Origin: Euonymus europaeus
Lineage: Eukaryota > Streptophyta > Magnoliopsida > Celastrales > Celastraceae
Direction of reading: 5' to 3'
NCBI GenBank assembly: GCA_963580455.1
Contig: OY756971.1
Location: forward strand, 10,315,001 to 10,379,000
DNA length: 64,000 bases
Position numbers and translations under genes: made by a program. Shown here piece after piece: positions 54,001 through 63,965 of the stretch; within the stretch, counting starts at the first letter, position 1; each line of letters begins with the position of its first letter. The notes under the pieces were generated by a model, which saw nothing but the letters and a program-made list of their open reading frames with translations, did not search any database and was not told the DNA's origin.

Positions 54001-55150
54001 CAACTTCGGACGATCAAAATTGCTCGGTGTACACTTTTTGTTGTGCTTCTATGTCAAATTTTACGAGTATAAGCTTCCTAGATTATTTCGATGCCAAAAC
54101 ACCAACTTTCTATGACAAATGGATAAAGCCGTTAAAAGCAACTACATAAAGAGAGTTGAGCAAGTTCGGACCATCAAAGTTGCTTGGTGTACACGTTTTA
54201 TTGTTTTTCTATGTAAAATTTTACGAGTATAGGCTTCCTAAATTATTTCGATGCAAAAACCCCCAACTTTCTATGACCAATGCACAAAATTGTTAAAAGC
54301 TCTTCCATAGAGAGGTGTTGAGGAACTTCGGTCCATCAAAGTTGCTTGGTGTACACCTTGTATTGTTTTTCTTTGTCAAATTTAATGAGTATAAGCTTCC
54401 TAGATTATTTCGATGCCAAAACCCCAACTTTCTTTGAGAAAAGGACAAAATTGTTAAAAGCTCCTCTATAGAGAGAGTTGAGCATTTTCGAACCATCAAA
54501 GATGGTCGGTGAAACTTTTTACTGTGCTTCTATGTCAAATTTTACGAGTATAAGCTTCCAAGATTATTTCGATGCCAAAACACCAACTTTCTATGACAAA
54601 TGGACAAAACCGTTAAAAGCTCCTCCATAGAGAGAGTTGAGCAACTTCGGACCATCAAAGTTGCTCGGTGTACACTTTTTATTGTGCTTCTATGTCAAAT
54701 TTTACGAGTATAAGCTTCCTAGATTATTTCGATGCCAAAACACCAACTTTCTATGACCAATAGTCAAAATTGTTAAAAGCTCCTCCATAGAGAGAGTTGA
54801 GCAACTTCGGACCATCAAAGTTGCTCGTTGTACACTTTTTATTTTGCTTCTACGTCAAATTTTACGAGTATAAGCTTCCTAGATTATTTCGATGTCAAAA
54901 CACCAACTTTCTATGACAAATGGACAAAGCCGTTAAAAGCACCTCCATAAAGAGAGTTGAGCAAGTTCGGACCATCAAAGTTGCTCGGTGTACACGTTTT
55001 ATTGTTTTTCTATGTCAAATTTTACGAGTATAAGCTTCCTAGATTATTTCGATGCAAAAACCCCCAACTTTCTATGACCAATGCACAAAATTGTTAAAAG
55101 CTCTTCCATGGAAAGGTATTGAGCAACTTCGGACCATCAAAGTTGCTCGG
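48094..55150 (+). repeat. 56-monomer HOR, unit 3 (partial, ~7.06 kb)
   Basis: Collinear with unit 2 at +8,927 until about 55,130-55,150. The monomer expected to have GTTGCTTGGTGTACACC and a TTTGAAATTT body instead has GTTGCTCGGTGTACACG and a TTTTACAAGTAT body. About 44 of 56 monomers are present. A noted private change is AAAACCATTAAAAG near 53,165. Confidence 0.92.
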
Positions 55151-58100
55151 TGTACACGTTTTATTGTTTTTCTATGTCAAATTTTACAAGTATAAGCTTC
55201 CTAGATTGTTTCGATGCCAAAACACCAACTTTCTATGACCAATGGACAAAATTGTTAAAAGCTCCTACATAGAGAGAGTTGAGCAAGTTCGGACCATCAA
55301 AGTTGCTTGGTGTACACTTTGTATTGTTTTTCTATGTCAAATTTTATGTGTATAAGCTTCCTAGATTTTTTCGATGCCAAAACACCAATTTTCTATGACA
55401 AATGGACAAAATTGTTAAAAGCTCCTCTATAGAGAGAGTTGAGGAACTTCGAACCGTCAAAGTTGCCCGATGTAACTTTTTATTGTGCTTCTATGTCAAA
55501 TTTTACGAGTATAAGCTTCCAAGATTATTTCGATGCCAAAACACCAACTTTCTATGACAAATGGACAAAACCGTTAAAAGCTCCTCCATAGAGAGAGTTG
55601 AGCAACTTCGAACCAGAAAAGTTGCTCGATGTACACTTTTTAATGTTCTTCTATGTCTAATTTTACAAGTATAAGCTTCCTATATTATTTCGATGCCAAA
55701 AGCCCAACTTTCTATGACCAATGGACAAAATTGTTAAAAGCTCCTCCATAGAGAGAGTTGAGCAACTTCGGACCATCAAAGTTGCTCGGGGTACACTTTT
55801 TATTGTGCGTCTATGTCAAATTTTACGAGTATAAGCTTCCTAGATTATTTCGATGCCAAAACACCAACTTTCTATGACAAATGGACAAAGCCGTTAAAAG
55901 CACCTCCATAAAGAGAGTTGAGCAAGTTCGGACCATCAAAGTTGCTCGGTGTACACGTTTTATTGTTTTTCTATGTCAAATTTTACGAGTATAAACTTCC
56001 TAGATTATTTCGATGCAAAAACCCCAAACTTTCTATGACGAATGCACAAAATTGTTAAAAGCTCTTCCATAGAGAGGTGTTGAGAAACTTCGGACCATCA
56101 AAGTTGCTTGGTGTACAACTTTTATTGTTCTTCTATCTGAAATTTTACGAGTATAAGCTTCAAGATTAATTAATTGCCAAAACACCAACTTTCTATGAGA
56201 AATGGAAAAAGCCATTAAATGCTCCTCCATAGAGAGAGTTGAGCAAATTCGGACCATCAAAGTTGCTTGGTGTACACTTTGTATTGTTTTTCTATGTCAA
56301 ATTTTATGAGTATAAGCTTCCTAGATTATTTCGATGCCAAAATGCCAACTTTCTATGACCAATGGACAAAATTGTTAAAAGCTCCTCCATAGAGAGAGTT
56401 GAGCAACTTCGGACCATCAAAGTTGCTCGGTGTACACTTTTTATTGTGCTTCTATGTCAAATTTTACGAGTATAAGCTTCCAAGATTATTTCGATGCCAA
56501 AACACCAACTTTCTATGACAAATGGACAAAACCGTTAAAAGCTCCTCCATAGAGAGAGTTGAGCAACTTCGAACCAGAAAAGTTGCTCTGAGTACAGTTT
56601 TTAATAATCTTTTATGTTAAATTTTACAAGTATAAGCTTCCTAGATTATTTCGATGCCAAAACACCAACTTTCTATGACCAAAGGACAAAATTGTTAAAA
56701 GCTTCTCCATAGAGAGAGTTGAGCAACTTCGGACCATCAAAGTTGCTCGGTGTACACGTTTTATTGTTTTTCTATGTCAAATTTTACGAGTATAAGCTTC
56801 CTAGATTATTTCGATGCCAAAACACCAACTTTTTATGACAAATGGACAAAGCCATTAAAAGCACCTCCATAAAGAGAGTTGAGCAAGTTCGGACCATCAA
56901 AGTTGCTCGGTGTACACGTTTTATTGTTTTTCTATGTCAAATTTTACGAGTATAAGCTTCCTAGATTATTTCGATGCAAAAACCCCCAACTTTCTATGAC
57001 CAATGCACAAAATTATTAAAAGCCCTTCCATAGAGAGGTGTTGAGCAACTTCGGACCATCAAAGTTGCTTGGTGTACACCTTTTATTGTTCTTCTATCTG
57101 AAATTTTACGAGTATAAGCTTCAAGATTAATTAATTGCCAAAACACCAACTTTCTATGAGAAATGGAAAAAGCCATTAAAAGCTGCTCCATAAAGAGAGT
57201 TGAGCAAGTTCGGACCATCAAAGTTGCTTGGTGTACACTTTGTATTGTTTTTCTATGTCAAATTTTATGAGTATAAGCTTCCTAGATTATTTCGATGTCA
57301 AAATGCCAACTTTCTATGACCAATGGACAAAATTGTTAAGAGCTCCTCCATAGAGAGAGTTGAGCAACTTCGGACCATCAAAGTTGCTCGGTGTACACTT
57401 TTTATTGTGCTTCTATGTCAAATTTTACGAGTATAAGCTTCCTAGATTATTTCGATGCCAAAACACCAACTTTCTATGACAAATGGATAAAGCCGTTAAA
57501 AGCACCTCCATAAAGTGAGTTGAGCAAGTTCGGACAATTAAAGTTGCTCGGTGTACACGTTTTATTGTTTTTCTATGTCAAATTTTACGAGTATAAACTT
57601 CCTAGATTATTTCGATGCAAAAACCCCGAACTTTCTATGACCAATGCACAAAATTGTTAAAAGCTTTTCCATAGAGAGGTGTTGAGCAACTTCGGTCCAT
57701 CAAAGTTGCTTGGTGTACACCTTGTATTGTTTTTCTATGTCAAATTTTATGTGTATAAGCTTCCTAGATTTTTTCGATGCCAAAACACCAATTTTCTATG
57801 ACAAATGGACAAAATTGTTAAAAGCTCCTCTATAGAGAGAGTTGAGGAACTTCGAACCGTCAAAGTTGCCCGATGTAACTTTTTATTGTGCTTCTATGTC
57901 AAATTTTACGAGTATAAGCTTCCAAGATTATTTCGTTGCCAAAACACCAACTTTCTATGACAAATGGACAAAACCGTTAAAAGCTCCTCCATAGAGAGAG
58001 TTGAGCAACTTCGAACCAGAAAATTTGCTCGGTGTACACTTTTTAATGTTCTTCTATGTCTAATTTCACAAGTATAAGCTTCCTAGATTATTTCGATGCC

Positions 58101-58494
58101 AAAAGCCCAACTTTCTATGACCAATGGACAAAATTGTTAAAAGCTCCTCGATAGAGAGAGTTGAGCAACTTCGGACCATCAAAGTTGCTCGGGGTACACT
58201 TTTTATTGTGCTTCTATGTCAAATTTTACGAGTATAATCTTCCAAGATTATTTCGATGCCAAAACACCAACTTTCTATGACAAATGGACAAAACCGTTAA
58301 AAGCTCCTCCATAGAGAGAGTTGAGCAACTTCGAACCAGAAAAGTTGCTCTGTGTACACTTTTTAATAATCTTCTATGTTAAATTTTACAAGTATAAGCT
58401 TCCTAGATTATTTCGATGCCAAAACACCAACTTTCTATGACCAAAGGACAAAATTGTTAAAAGCTTCTCCATAGAGAGAGTTGAGCAACTTCGG
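55151..58494 (+). repeat. Heterogeneous satellite zone after the 56-mer array
   Basis: Monomers continue without break. The first ~350 bp matches the 47.37-47.7 kb part of unit 2 at an offset of about 7,817 bp instead of 8,927, that is 1,110 bp or seven monomers missing. Later monomers are mixtures of the subtypes seen in domain B, with private forms such as CAAAAGCCCAAC near 55,698 and 58,102 and TTTTTAATAATCTT near 56,599 and 58,364. The last pair and their flanks suggest an imperfect 11-mer of about 1,762 bp (for example 57,221 and 58,983). No gene is present. Confidence 0.83.
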
Positions 58495-60417
58495 ACCATC
58501 AAAGTTGCTCGGTGTACACTTTTTATTGTGCTTCTTTGTCAAATTTTACGAGTATAAGCTTCCTAGATTATTTCGATGCCAAAACACCAATTTTCTATGA
58601 CAAATGGACAAAGCCGTTAAAAGCACCTCCATAAAGAGAGTTGAGCAAGTTCGGACAATCAAAGTTGCTCGGTGTACACGTTTTATTGTTTTTCTATGTC
58701 AAATTTTACGAGTATAAACATCCTAGATTATTTCGATGCAAAAACCCCAAACTTTCTATGACCAATGCACAAAATTGTTAAAAGCTCTTCCATAGAGAGG
58801 TGTTGAGAAACTTCGGACCATCAAAGTTGCTTGGTGTACAACTTTTATTGTTCTTCTATCTGAAATTTTACGAGTATAAGCTTCAAGATTAATTAATTGC
58901 CAAAACACCAACTTTCTATGAGAAATGGAAAAAGCCATTAAAAGCTCCTCCATAGAGAGAGTTGAGCAAGTTCGGACCATCAAAGTTGCTTGGTGTACAC
59001 TTTGTATTGTTTTTCTATGTCAAATTTTATGAGTATAAGCTTCCTAGATTATTTCGATGCCAAAATGCCAACTTTCTATGACCAATGGACAAAATTGTTA
59101 AAAGCTCCTCCATAGAGAGAGTTGAGCAACTTCGGACCATCAAAGTTGCTCGGTGTACACTTTTTATTGTGCTTCTATGTCAAATTTTACGAGTATAAGC
59201 TTCCTAGATTATTTCGATGCCAAAACACCAACTTTTTATGACAAATGGACAAAGCCGTTAAAAGCACCTCCATAAAGAGAGTTGAGCAAGTTCGGACCAT
59301 CAAAGTTGCTCGGTGTACACGTTTTATTATTTTTCTATGTCAAATTTTACGAGTATAAGCTTCCTAGATTATTTCGATGCAAAAACCCCCAACTTTCTAT
59401 GACCAATGCACAAAATTATTAAAAGCCCTTCCATAGAGAGGTGTTGAGCAACTTCGGACCATCAAAGTTGCTTGGTGTACACCTTTTATTGTTCTGCTAT
59501 CTGAAATTTTACGAGTATAAGCTTCAAGATTAATTAATTGCCAAAACACCAACTTTCTATGAGAAATGGAAAAAGCCATTAAAAGCTCCTCCATAAAGAG
59601 AGTTGAGCAAGTTCGGACCATCAAAGTTGCTTGGTGTACACTTTGTATTGTTTTTCTATGTCAAATTTTATGAGTATAAGCTTCCTAGATTATTTCGGTG
59701 TCAAAATGCCAACTTTCTATGACCAATGGACAAAATTGTTAAGAGCTCCTTCATAGAGAGAGTTGAGCAACTTCGGACCATCAAAGTTGCTCGGTGTACA
59801 CTTTTTATTGTGCTTCTATGTCAAATTTTACGAGTATAAGCTTCCTAGATTATTTCGATGCCAAAACACCAACTTTTTATGACAAATGGACAAAGCCGTT
59901 AAAAGCACCTCCATAAAGAGAGTTGAGCAAGTTCGGACCATCAAAGTTGCTCGGTGTACACGTTTTATTATTTTTCTATGTCAAATTTTACGAGTATAAG
60001 CTTCCTAGATTATTTCGATGCAAAAACCCCCAACTTTCTATGACCAATGCACAAAATTATTAAAAGCCCTTCCATAGAGAGGTGTTGAGCAACTTCGGAC
60101 CATCAAAGTTGCTTGGTGTACACCTTTTATTGTTCTGCTATCTGAAATTTTACGAGTATAAGCTTCAAGATTAATTAATTGCCAAAACACCAACTTTCTA
60201 TGAGAAATGGAAAAAGCCATTAAAAGCTCCTCCATAAAGAGAGTTGAGCAAGTTCGGACCATCAAAGTTGCTTGGTGTACACTTTGTATTGTTTTTCTAT
60301 GTCAAATTTTATGAGTATAAGCTTCCTAGATTATTTCGGTGTCAAAATGCCAACTTTCTATGACCAATGGACAAAATTGTTAAGAGCTCCTTCATAGAGA
60401 GAGTTGAGCAACTTCGG
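58495..60417 (+). repeat. 4-monomer HOR (641 bp), three units
   Basis: Unit starts are 58,495, 59,136 and 59,777. The monomers of unit 2 start at 59,136, 59,296, 59,458 and 59,617, with lengths 160, 162, 159 and 160. Units 2 and 3 look essentially identical, including rare forms such as TGTTCTGCTATCTG and AATTATTAAAAGCCC. The first unit is more diverged. A partial fourth unit follows from 60,418 and loses identity after about 60,510. This is the youngest local amplification at the right edge of the array. Confidence 0.92.
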
Positions 60418-60901
60418 ACCATCAAAGTTGCTCGGTGTACACTTTTTATTGTGCTTCTATGTCAAATTTTACGAGTATAAGCTTCCTAGATTATTTCGAT
60501 GCCAAAACACCAACTTTCTATGACAAATGGATAAAGCCGTTAAAAGCACCTCCATAAAGAGAGTTGAGCAAGTTCGGACAATTAAAGTTGCTCGGTGTAC
60601 ACGTTTTATTGTTTTTCTATGTCAAATTTTACGAGTATAAACTTCCTAGATTATTTCGATGCAAAAACCCCGAACTTTCTATGACAAATGCACAAAATTG
60701 TTAAAAGCTTTTCCATAGAGAGGTGTTGAGCAACTTCGTCCATCAAAGTTGCTTGGTGTACACCTTGTATTGTTTCTCTATGTCAAATTTAATGAGTATA
60801 AGCTTCCTAGATTATTTCGATGCCAAAACACCAACTTTCTATGAGAAATAGACAAAATTGTTAAAAGCTCCTCTATAGAGAGAGTTGAGCATTTTCGAAC
60901 C
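60418..60901 (+). repeat. Terminal satellite monomers
   Basis: The last three monomers of the array. The monomer beginning near 60,738 has lost bases at its start (TTCGTCCATC). The final one ends with GAGCATTTTCGAACC at 60,887-60,901 and is not followed by the expected ATCAAAGTTG. Monomer order at the edge differs from the 641-bp HOR. Confidence 0.9.
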
Positions 60902-60926
60902 AAAGATTGTTATTTTCGAAATTATC
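60902..60926 (+). mobile_element. Remnant of Copia-like internal region at the satellite junction
   Basis: Only about 25 bp separates the last satellite base from the polypurine tract. It reads through TTTTCGAA (60,913-60,920) and ATTATC, a context commonly seen just before the polypurine tract of plant Copia elements (family knowledge from memory). The whole gag-pol region expected to the left is absent; satellite lies there instead. The stretch also resembles the start of a satellite monomer (TTTTCGAACCATCAAAG). Confidence 0.65.
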
Positions 60927-60939
60927 AAAAGGGGGAGAA
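60927..60939 (+). other. Polypurine tract of Copia-like retrotransposon
   Basis: AAAAGGGGGAGAA is an unbroken purine run immediately before TGTTGAAACA, the proposed LTR start. In LTR retrotransposons this tract primes plus-strand DNA synthesis and sits directly 5' of the 3' LTR. The A-run followed by GGGGGAGA and then TGTTGAAA is the usual arrangement in many plant Ty1/Copia elements. It indicates that the LTR to its right is the 3' LTR of a plus-strand element. Confidence 0.82.
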
Positions 60940-61535
60940 TGTTGAAACATAGGATTCAAGCTTAGGTTTGATGAATTTCGAAAATGCTAAGTGGCTTAAT
61001 ATGTGTGTGAAATGTTTAATTCATGTAGACTTGATTCTATATATGGTAACTCATGTGATCTTAGTCTTATATTTATGATCTACACTTTAATAATAGATCA
61101 AAACATTCCCATATATATATGCACGTTTTTCTTTCATATAGTTGCAATATATGTGTTTAATTTATGGAAACTAACTTTTGTGTTGAAGAATGTTAGAAAT
61201 CCTTTTGGATTATCTTTTGAGAGTTTGTAGGAATGAAATATGGAAAGAGATCAAATCTTGTTTTTAATATGGAAAGAATCAAGAGGTGACAAAGTATTAT
61301 GGAAATATATCACAAGAAGAGCTGGAATTGTCATTTTCCTATCCAATGGAAGTCAAATTCGAATTTCAACAAACTACAATCATGGTGTCAATATCAAATC
61401 AAGGAGAAGATCATCTCTAGCATTGAAGGTGTCCCTACACACCAAGAAGGTCAAGTTCCATATTACAAAGAAGGAAATAAAAAATTCTGGAGCTGATTTC
61501 AAAATTAAGGAGACAAGATCATAAAGGAAAATCAA

Positions 61536-61711
61536 GTTGAAGATTCATTCAAGCTTTCCAGCAAGGAAACAAGAAAGTCAAGCCAACCTTCATTGATCAA
61601 ATCTAGAAGAAGATAATCCAGCTGTTGAAGATTCATTCAAGCTTTCCAGCAAGGAAACAAGAAAGTCAAGCCAACCTTCATTAATCAAATCAAGAAGAAG
61701 ATAATCCAGCT
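61536..61711 (+). repeat. 88-bp tandem duplication within the Copia LTR
   Basis: Two adjacent copies, 61,536-61,623 and 61,624-61,711, both start GTTGAAGATTCATTCAAGC and include GGAAACAAGAAAGTCAAGCC. They differ at only about two positions (CATTGATC against CATTAATC, and ATCTAG against ATCAAG). It lies in the U3 part of the LTR, upstream of the TATA-like box, where repeats often influence promoter strength; that role is not shown here. Confidence 0.92.
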
Positions 61712-61969
61712 GTTGGAGGGATTTTTCTACACACAAAAAGAGATCTTAGACATTTCATCAAGAAGCAAAAAGTCAAGCCAAATTTATTTTGACAAAAATG
61801 TGTGAATGACTGATTTTCTAAAAACCATCAAGGCTCTAGACTATCCTAGCTGTCCATCACCTTTTTCCATTCCAAAATTTCGGCCAGCTCACTCTCCAAA
61901 AAGATTTTGCAAGAAAATCCTTCCCTCTCTTACCCATTGAGCTGTCTTTGGCCTAACCCTATTTAAAGC

Positions 61970-61977
61970 ATCATTTT
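61970..61977 (+). promoter_or_regulatory. TATA-like box of the Copia LTR
   Basis: TATTTAAA follows a C-rich run (CCTAACCC) in the middle of the LTR, about 1,030 bp from its start. Plant Copia LTRs commonly have a TATA element at the U3/R boundary in this position. Activity is not known. Confidence 0.5.
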
Positions 61978-62338
61978 CTTCAAGCCAAACCAAGAAAAAC
62001 GTGAGACATCATTTCTAAACCATATTCATACACATTTGAATTCTCTCTCTTGAGTTCTATCCTTTTCATAACCCTTTTGCAAGAGAGCATTGAGAAAAAC
62101 GTTTTTGGGAGAGCCTACTGCTACATACTTGCTGAAACCTTGAGCCTATTGTTCTTGAGGCTATCATTCCTATATTGCTACCAAAGAGCCTACCTTGAGC
62201 CTTATTGATCACATACACTAGACTATTGAGTCACATCTTTTATTTGTTTATTGAGCTGTGAAGGTTGGTTGATTCAGCCACAAAATCAACAAATTGTATC
62301 TTGTACTCATTATCACTCATAGTGGAGGTGTTGGCAAG

Positions 62339-62400
62339 TCCCTTTGAAGGAGGGCCGTGGATGTACTCAGTTTGAGGAACCACGTAAAAATCTCGGTGTC
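62339..62400 (+). other. Conserved U5 block of Copia LTR
   Basis: The block holds GGAGGGCCGTGGATGTA and, after CTCAGTTTGAG, GAACCACGTAAAAATC. From memory this pair is a hallmark of the U5 region close to the 3' end of many plant Ty1/Copia LTRs. It is the main reason for the Copia assignment. Confidence 0.72.
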
Positions 62401-63260
62401 ACTCTCTATCCTTTACTACTTCCTGTTATGTCGTTAGTAACAATTTAAATTAACCTTACAAATGTACAATTAATATATATATAGTGAACAAGTAAGAGTC
62501 GATCCCACAAGGAGTGATGCTAATAGATATACAATCTTACACTTGAATATAATTGATACAAGGGGGGTTAAGTCCTGCAATAGATAAAAATTAAGACAAA
62601 GAAATTGACGTTAAGAACAAGAATGAGAATTGATATTAATGAAAACAATAGCTAAGACTCACTATCCACCCAAAACATTCAAACAATTTATAAGAAATAA
62701 TAGACTAACAATTTAAACAAGCATATGATGACAACATTCACAACAAGGTTATGGCCAAACTCAAGTTGTATGATTCTCTCTTAATTGCATGTAAAGTGTA
62801 TGGCGTCTACCTCATTACGTGTATTCTTAATTGACATCTAGCATGGCATTTGCATCAATCAACAATCAAGAATCCAATAAGAGCAAAGAGAATATGAATG
62901 TCACAAGAATCCTAATACATGGTATTTGTACTTAGGTATTCAAGAATTGATTTTTCATAATTCATTTTCAACTGAATTATATGTTGCAAGAAAGAACATA
63001 TTCAACAAGGCAATTGACCATGTTCTACAACAATTAATTCTAATACATGCTTCAAAGTTAGCTACTCAAAGAAACACAATATTAGAACCCACATAACATG
63101 GAAAAATCAAAATCATCATGCTTGTAGAAATTGAAATCCACACAACTTATAAAATTGAAAGCATGCTTAGGGCTTCAAGACAAGCCCTAGCTAACAAGAG
63201 TTTAGTTACACATAACCAAATAAAACATGAAACATAAAAACATAATTACAAATACAAGCC

Positions 63261-63359
63261 TTGTTTTCTTCTTTTCCTTCTCCTCTTTTTGCTTCCAATC
63301 CTTCTCCTTCTTTCCTTCTTGTCTCCAAGCTCCTTTTCTTCCTAGCTCCTACTCCTCTC
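63261..63359 (-). other. Purine-rich tract in the Gypsy-like LTR leader
   Basis: On the plus strand this is almost only C and T; on the minus strand it is a long GA-rich run just downstream of the TATAAAT box. It would therefore lie at the start of the retroelement transcript. GA-rich leaders are frequent in plant LTRs. It is imperfect, not a simple microsatellite. Confidence 0.7.
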
Positions 63360-63360
63360 T

Positions 63361-63367
63361 ATTTATA
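63361..63367 (-). promoter_or_regulatory. TATA box of the Gypsy-like LTR
   Basis: The minus strand reads CTCTATAAATAGAGAGG, a strong plant-type TATA box in the middle of the LTR, followed by the GA-rich leader. This fits the U3/R boundary. Confidence 0.7.
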
Positions 63368-63953
63368 GAGAAAATGAGCACATAGTGGAGGAGTTAGTGC
63401 CATCTTTTGGTGGTGGATTGTCCATCAAATTCGTGTGGTGGATTGTCCACTCTTTGAATGGAAATGGTATCATCAATGACATCAACATCCAATTACAAAC
63501 TAATCTTGTAACTACATTCTGGGCCTAAACGAAGCCTATTATGAACTCAAACCCTTCATCAATATTGTAGATACAAATGTGTAGATAATTATGGGCTTTT
63601 GAATCACTCAATTTGGACATCAGACGCTCAAGTTATGGCTTCCAAAGGTCTGGTCTGCAAACAGAAATTCTGCTTCGGATATAACTTCCAAACTTGACTT
63701 CAAGGCAACCTTTAGAGGCCCAAATGAACTCCGATTTCTGTGAACCAATACTTCCTGAAAAGCTTGAAGTGTCCTCTAAACATTTGCTGAAGATCAAATC
63801 TCATTCCGACACCTCTTACTAGCTCTTAACCTGCAAAACATCCAAGAAGATCTTAAGTACAATAATCTTGAAAATTCAGCTTTTAAGCACAATTTCTTGG
63901 CATTGCTTTGGTAGTATTTATTACTTTCAGAATGTTTATTCTGACACTTATCA

Positions 63954-63965
63954 CAACCCCCAACT
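63954..63965 (-). other. Polypurine tract of the Gypsy-like element
   Basis: The minus strand reads AGTTGGGGGTTG and touches the proposed LTR start TGATAAG. An AGTTTGGGGG-like tract followed by TGATAA is a frequent arrangement in Athila/Tat-type Gypsy elements. Two T bases interrupt the purine run. Confidence 0.65.

Larger units (their letters stand above)
1..60901 (+). repeat. Satellite DNA array, ~159-160 bp monomer
   Basis: One continuous head-to-tail tandem array, all in one orientation, running off the left edge of the window. Each monomer can be taken to start at ACCATCAAAGTTGCTCGGTG and to end in CTCCATAGAGAGAGTTGAGC plus a short tail. Landmarks recur at 159 or 160 bp, for example 1, 161, 321, 477, 637, 796 and 956. 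Most monomers carry TATAAGCTTCC with an AAGCTT (HindIII) site. The sequence is AT-rich. Three recurrent subtypes are visible: a standard form with CTAGATTATTTCGATGCC, a form with TTCAAGATTATTTAATTGCC or its TTAATTAATT variant, and a form in which GGTGTACAC is shortened to GGTGAAAC. No other sequence interrupts the array. Similar monomer lengths are known for centromeric satellites of several eudicots, but I cannot match this sequence to a named family. A centromeric or pericentromeric role is inference. Confidence 0.98.
60940..62428 (+). mobile_element. Copia-like 3' LTR, interrupted
   Basis: It begins with TGTTGAAACATAGG straight after a polypurine tract. It contains a TATA-like box near 61,970 and, at 62,339-62,400, a block with GGAGGGCCGTGGATGTA and GAACCACGTAAAAATC that I recognise as typical of the U5 end of plant Ty1/Copia LTRs. 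At least 1,489 bp is present. The expected CA end is not seen because the sequence changes to a Gypsy-like LTR at about 62,429. Open frames at 61,003-61,230 and 61,240-61,524 show no known domain and are treated as chance frames in the LTR. The family (Tork/SIRE-like or other) cannot be fixed without a search. Confidence 0.8.
62429..63953 (-). mobile_element. Ty3/Gypsy-like 3' LTR (Athila/Tat type?), minus strand
   Basis: Read on the minus strand, the sequence goes from TGATAAGTGTCAG (LTR start, 63,953 leftwards) to CTAACGACA (end at 62,429), giving the TG...CA ends of an LTR of about 1,525 bp. An AGTTGGGGGTTG polypurine tract precedes it on that strand. A TATAAAT box lies at 63,361-63,367. 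Near its end it contains GTGGGATCGACTCTTAC, a phrase common close to the end of LTRs of plant Gypsy elements that use a TGGCGCC-type primer site (from memory). Tract position makes this the 3' LTR, with the internal region to the right. The left end could instead start at TGTTATG (62,424). Confidence 0.72.

Noticed and set aside
1..60265. Dozens of recurring 60-90 codon open frames, mostly on the minus strand, with a repeated MVRSCSTLSMEELL-like start
   Set aside because: They are translations of the satellite. They recur only because the monomers and HORs recur, span about one and a half monomers, and shift frame since 159-160 bp monomers and their indels do not keep a common frame. Single-base changes freely alter their starts and ends. 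No domain or conserved coding pattern is seen.
1..60901. CRISPR-like or phage-like regular repeats
   Set aside because: The repeats are contiguous with no unique spacers, the unit is about 160 bp, and the flanking elements are plant LTR retrotransposons.
1..60901. A conserved gene family or tandem small-peptide genes encoded by the array
   Set aside because: Variation includes frame-breaking indels and stop codons in every frame, and changes concentrate at CpG rather than at third codon positions.
61003..61524. Three plus-strand open frames of 65-94 codons in the Copia LTR
   Set aside because: They lie wholly inside U3 of the LTR, have low-complexity composition, overlap one another, and show no domain I recognise. 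Chance frames are the simplest explanation.
62429..63953. Reading this stretch as a solo LTR or as unique intergenic DNA
   Set aside because: A polypurine tract directly touches its right end, followed by sequence typical of the pre-tract region, so an internal region appears to continue to the right. TG...CA ends and a central TATA box argue against unique DNA.
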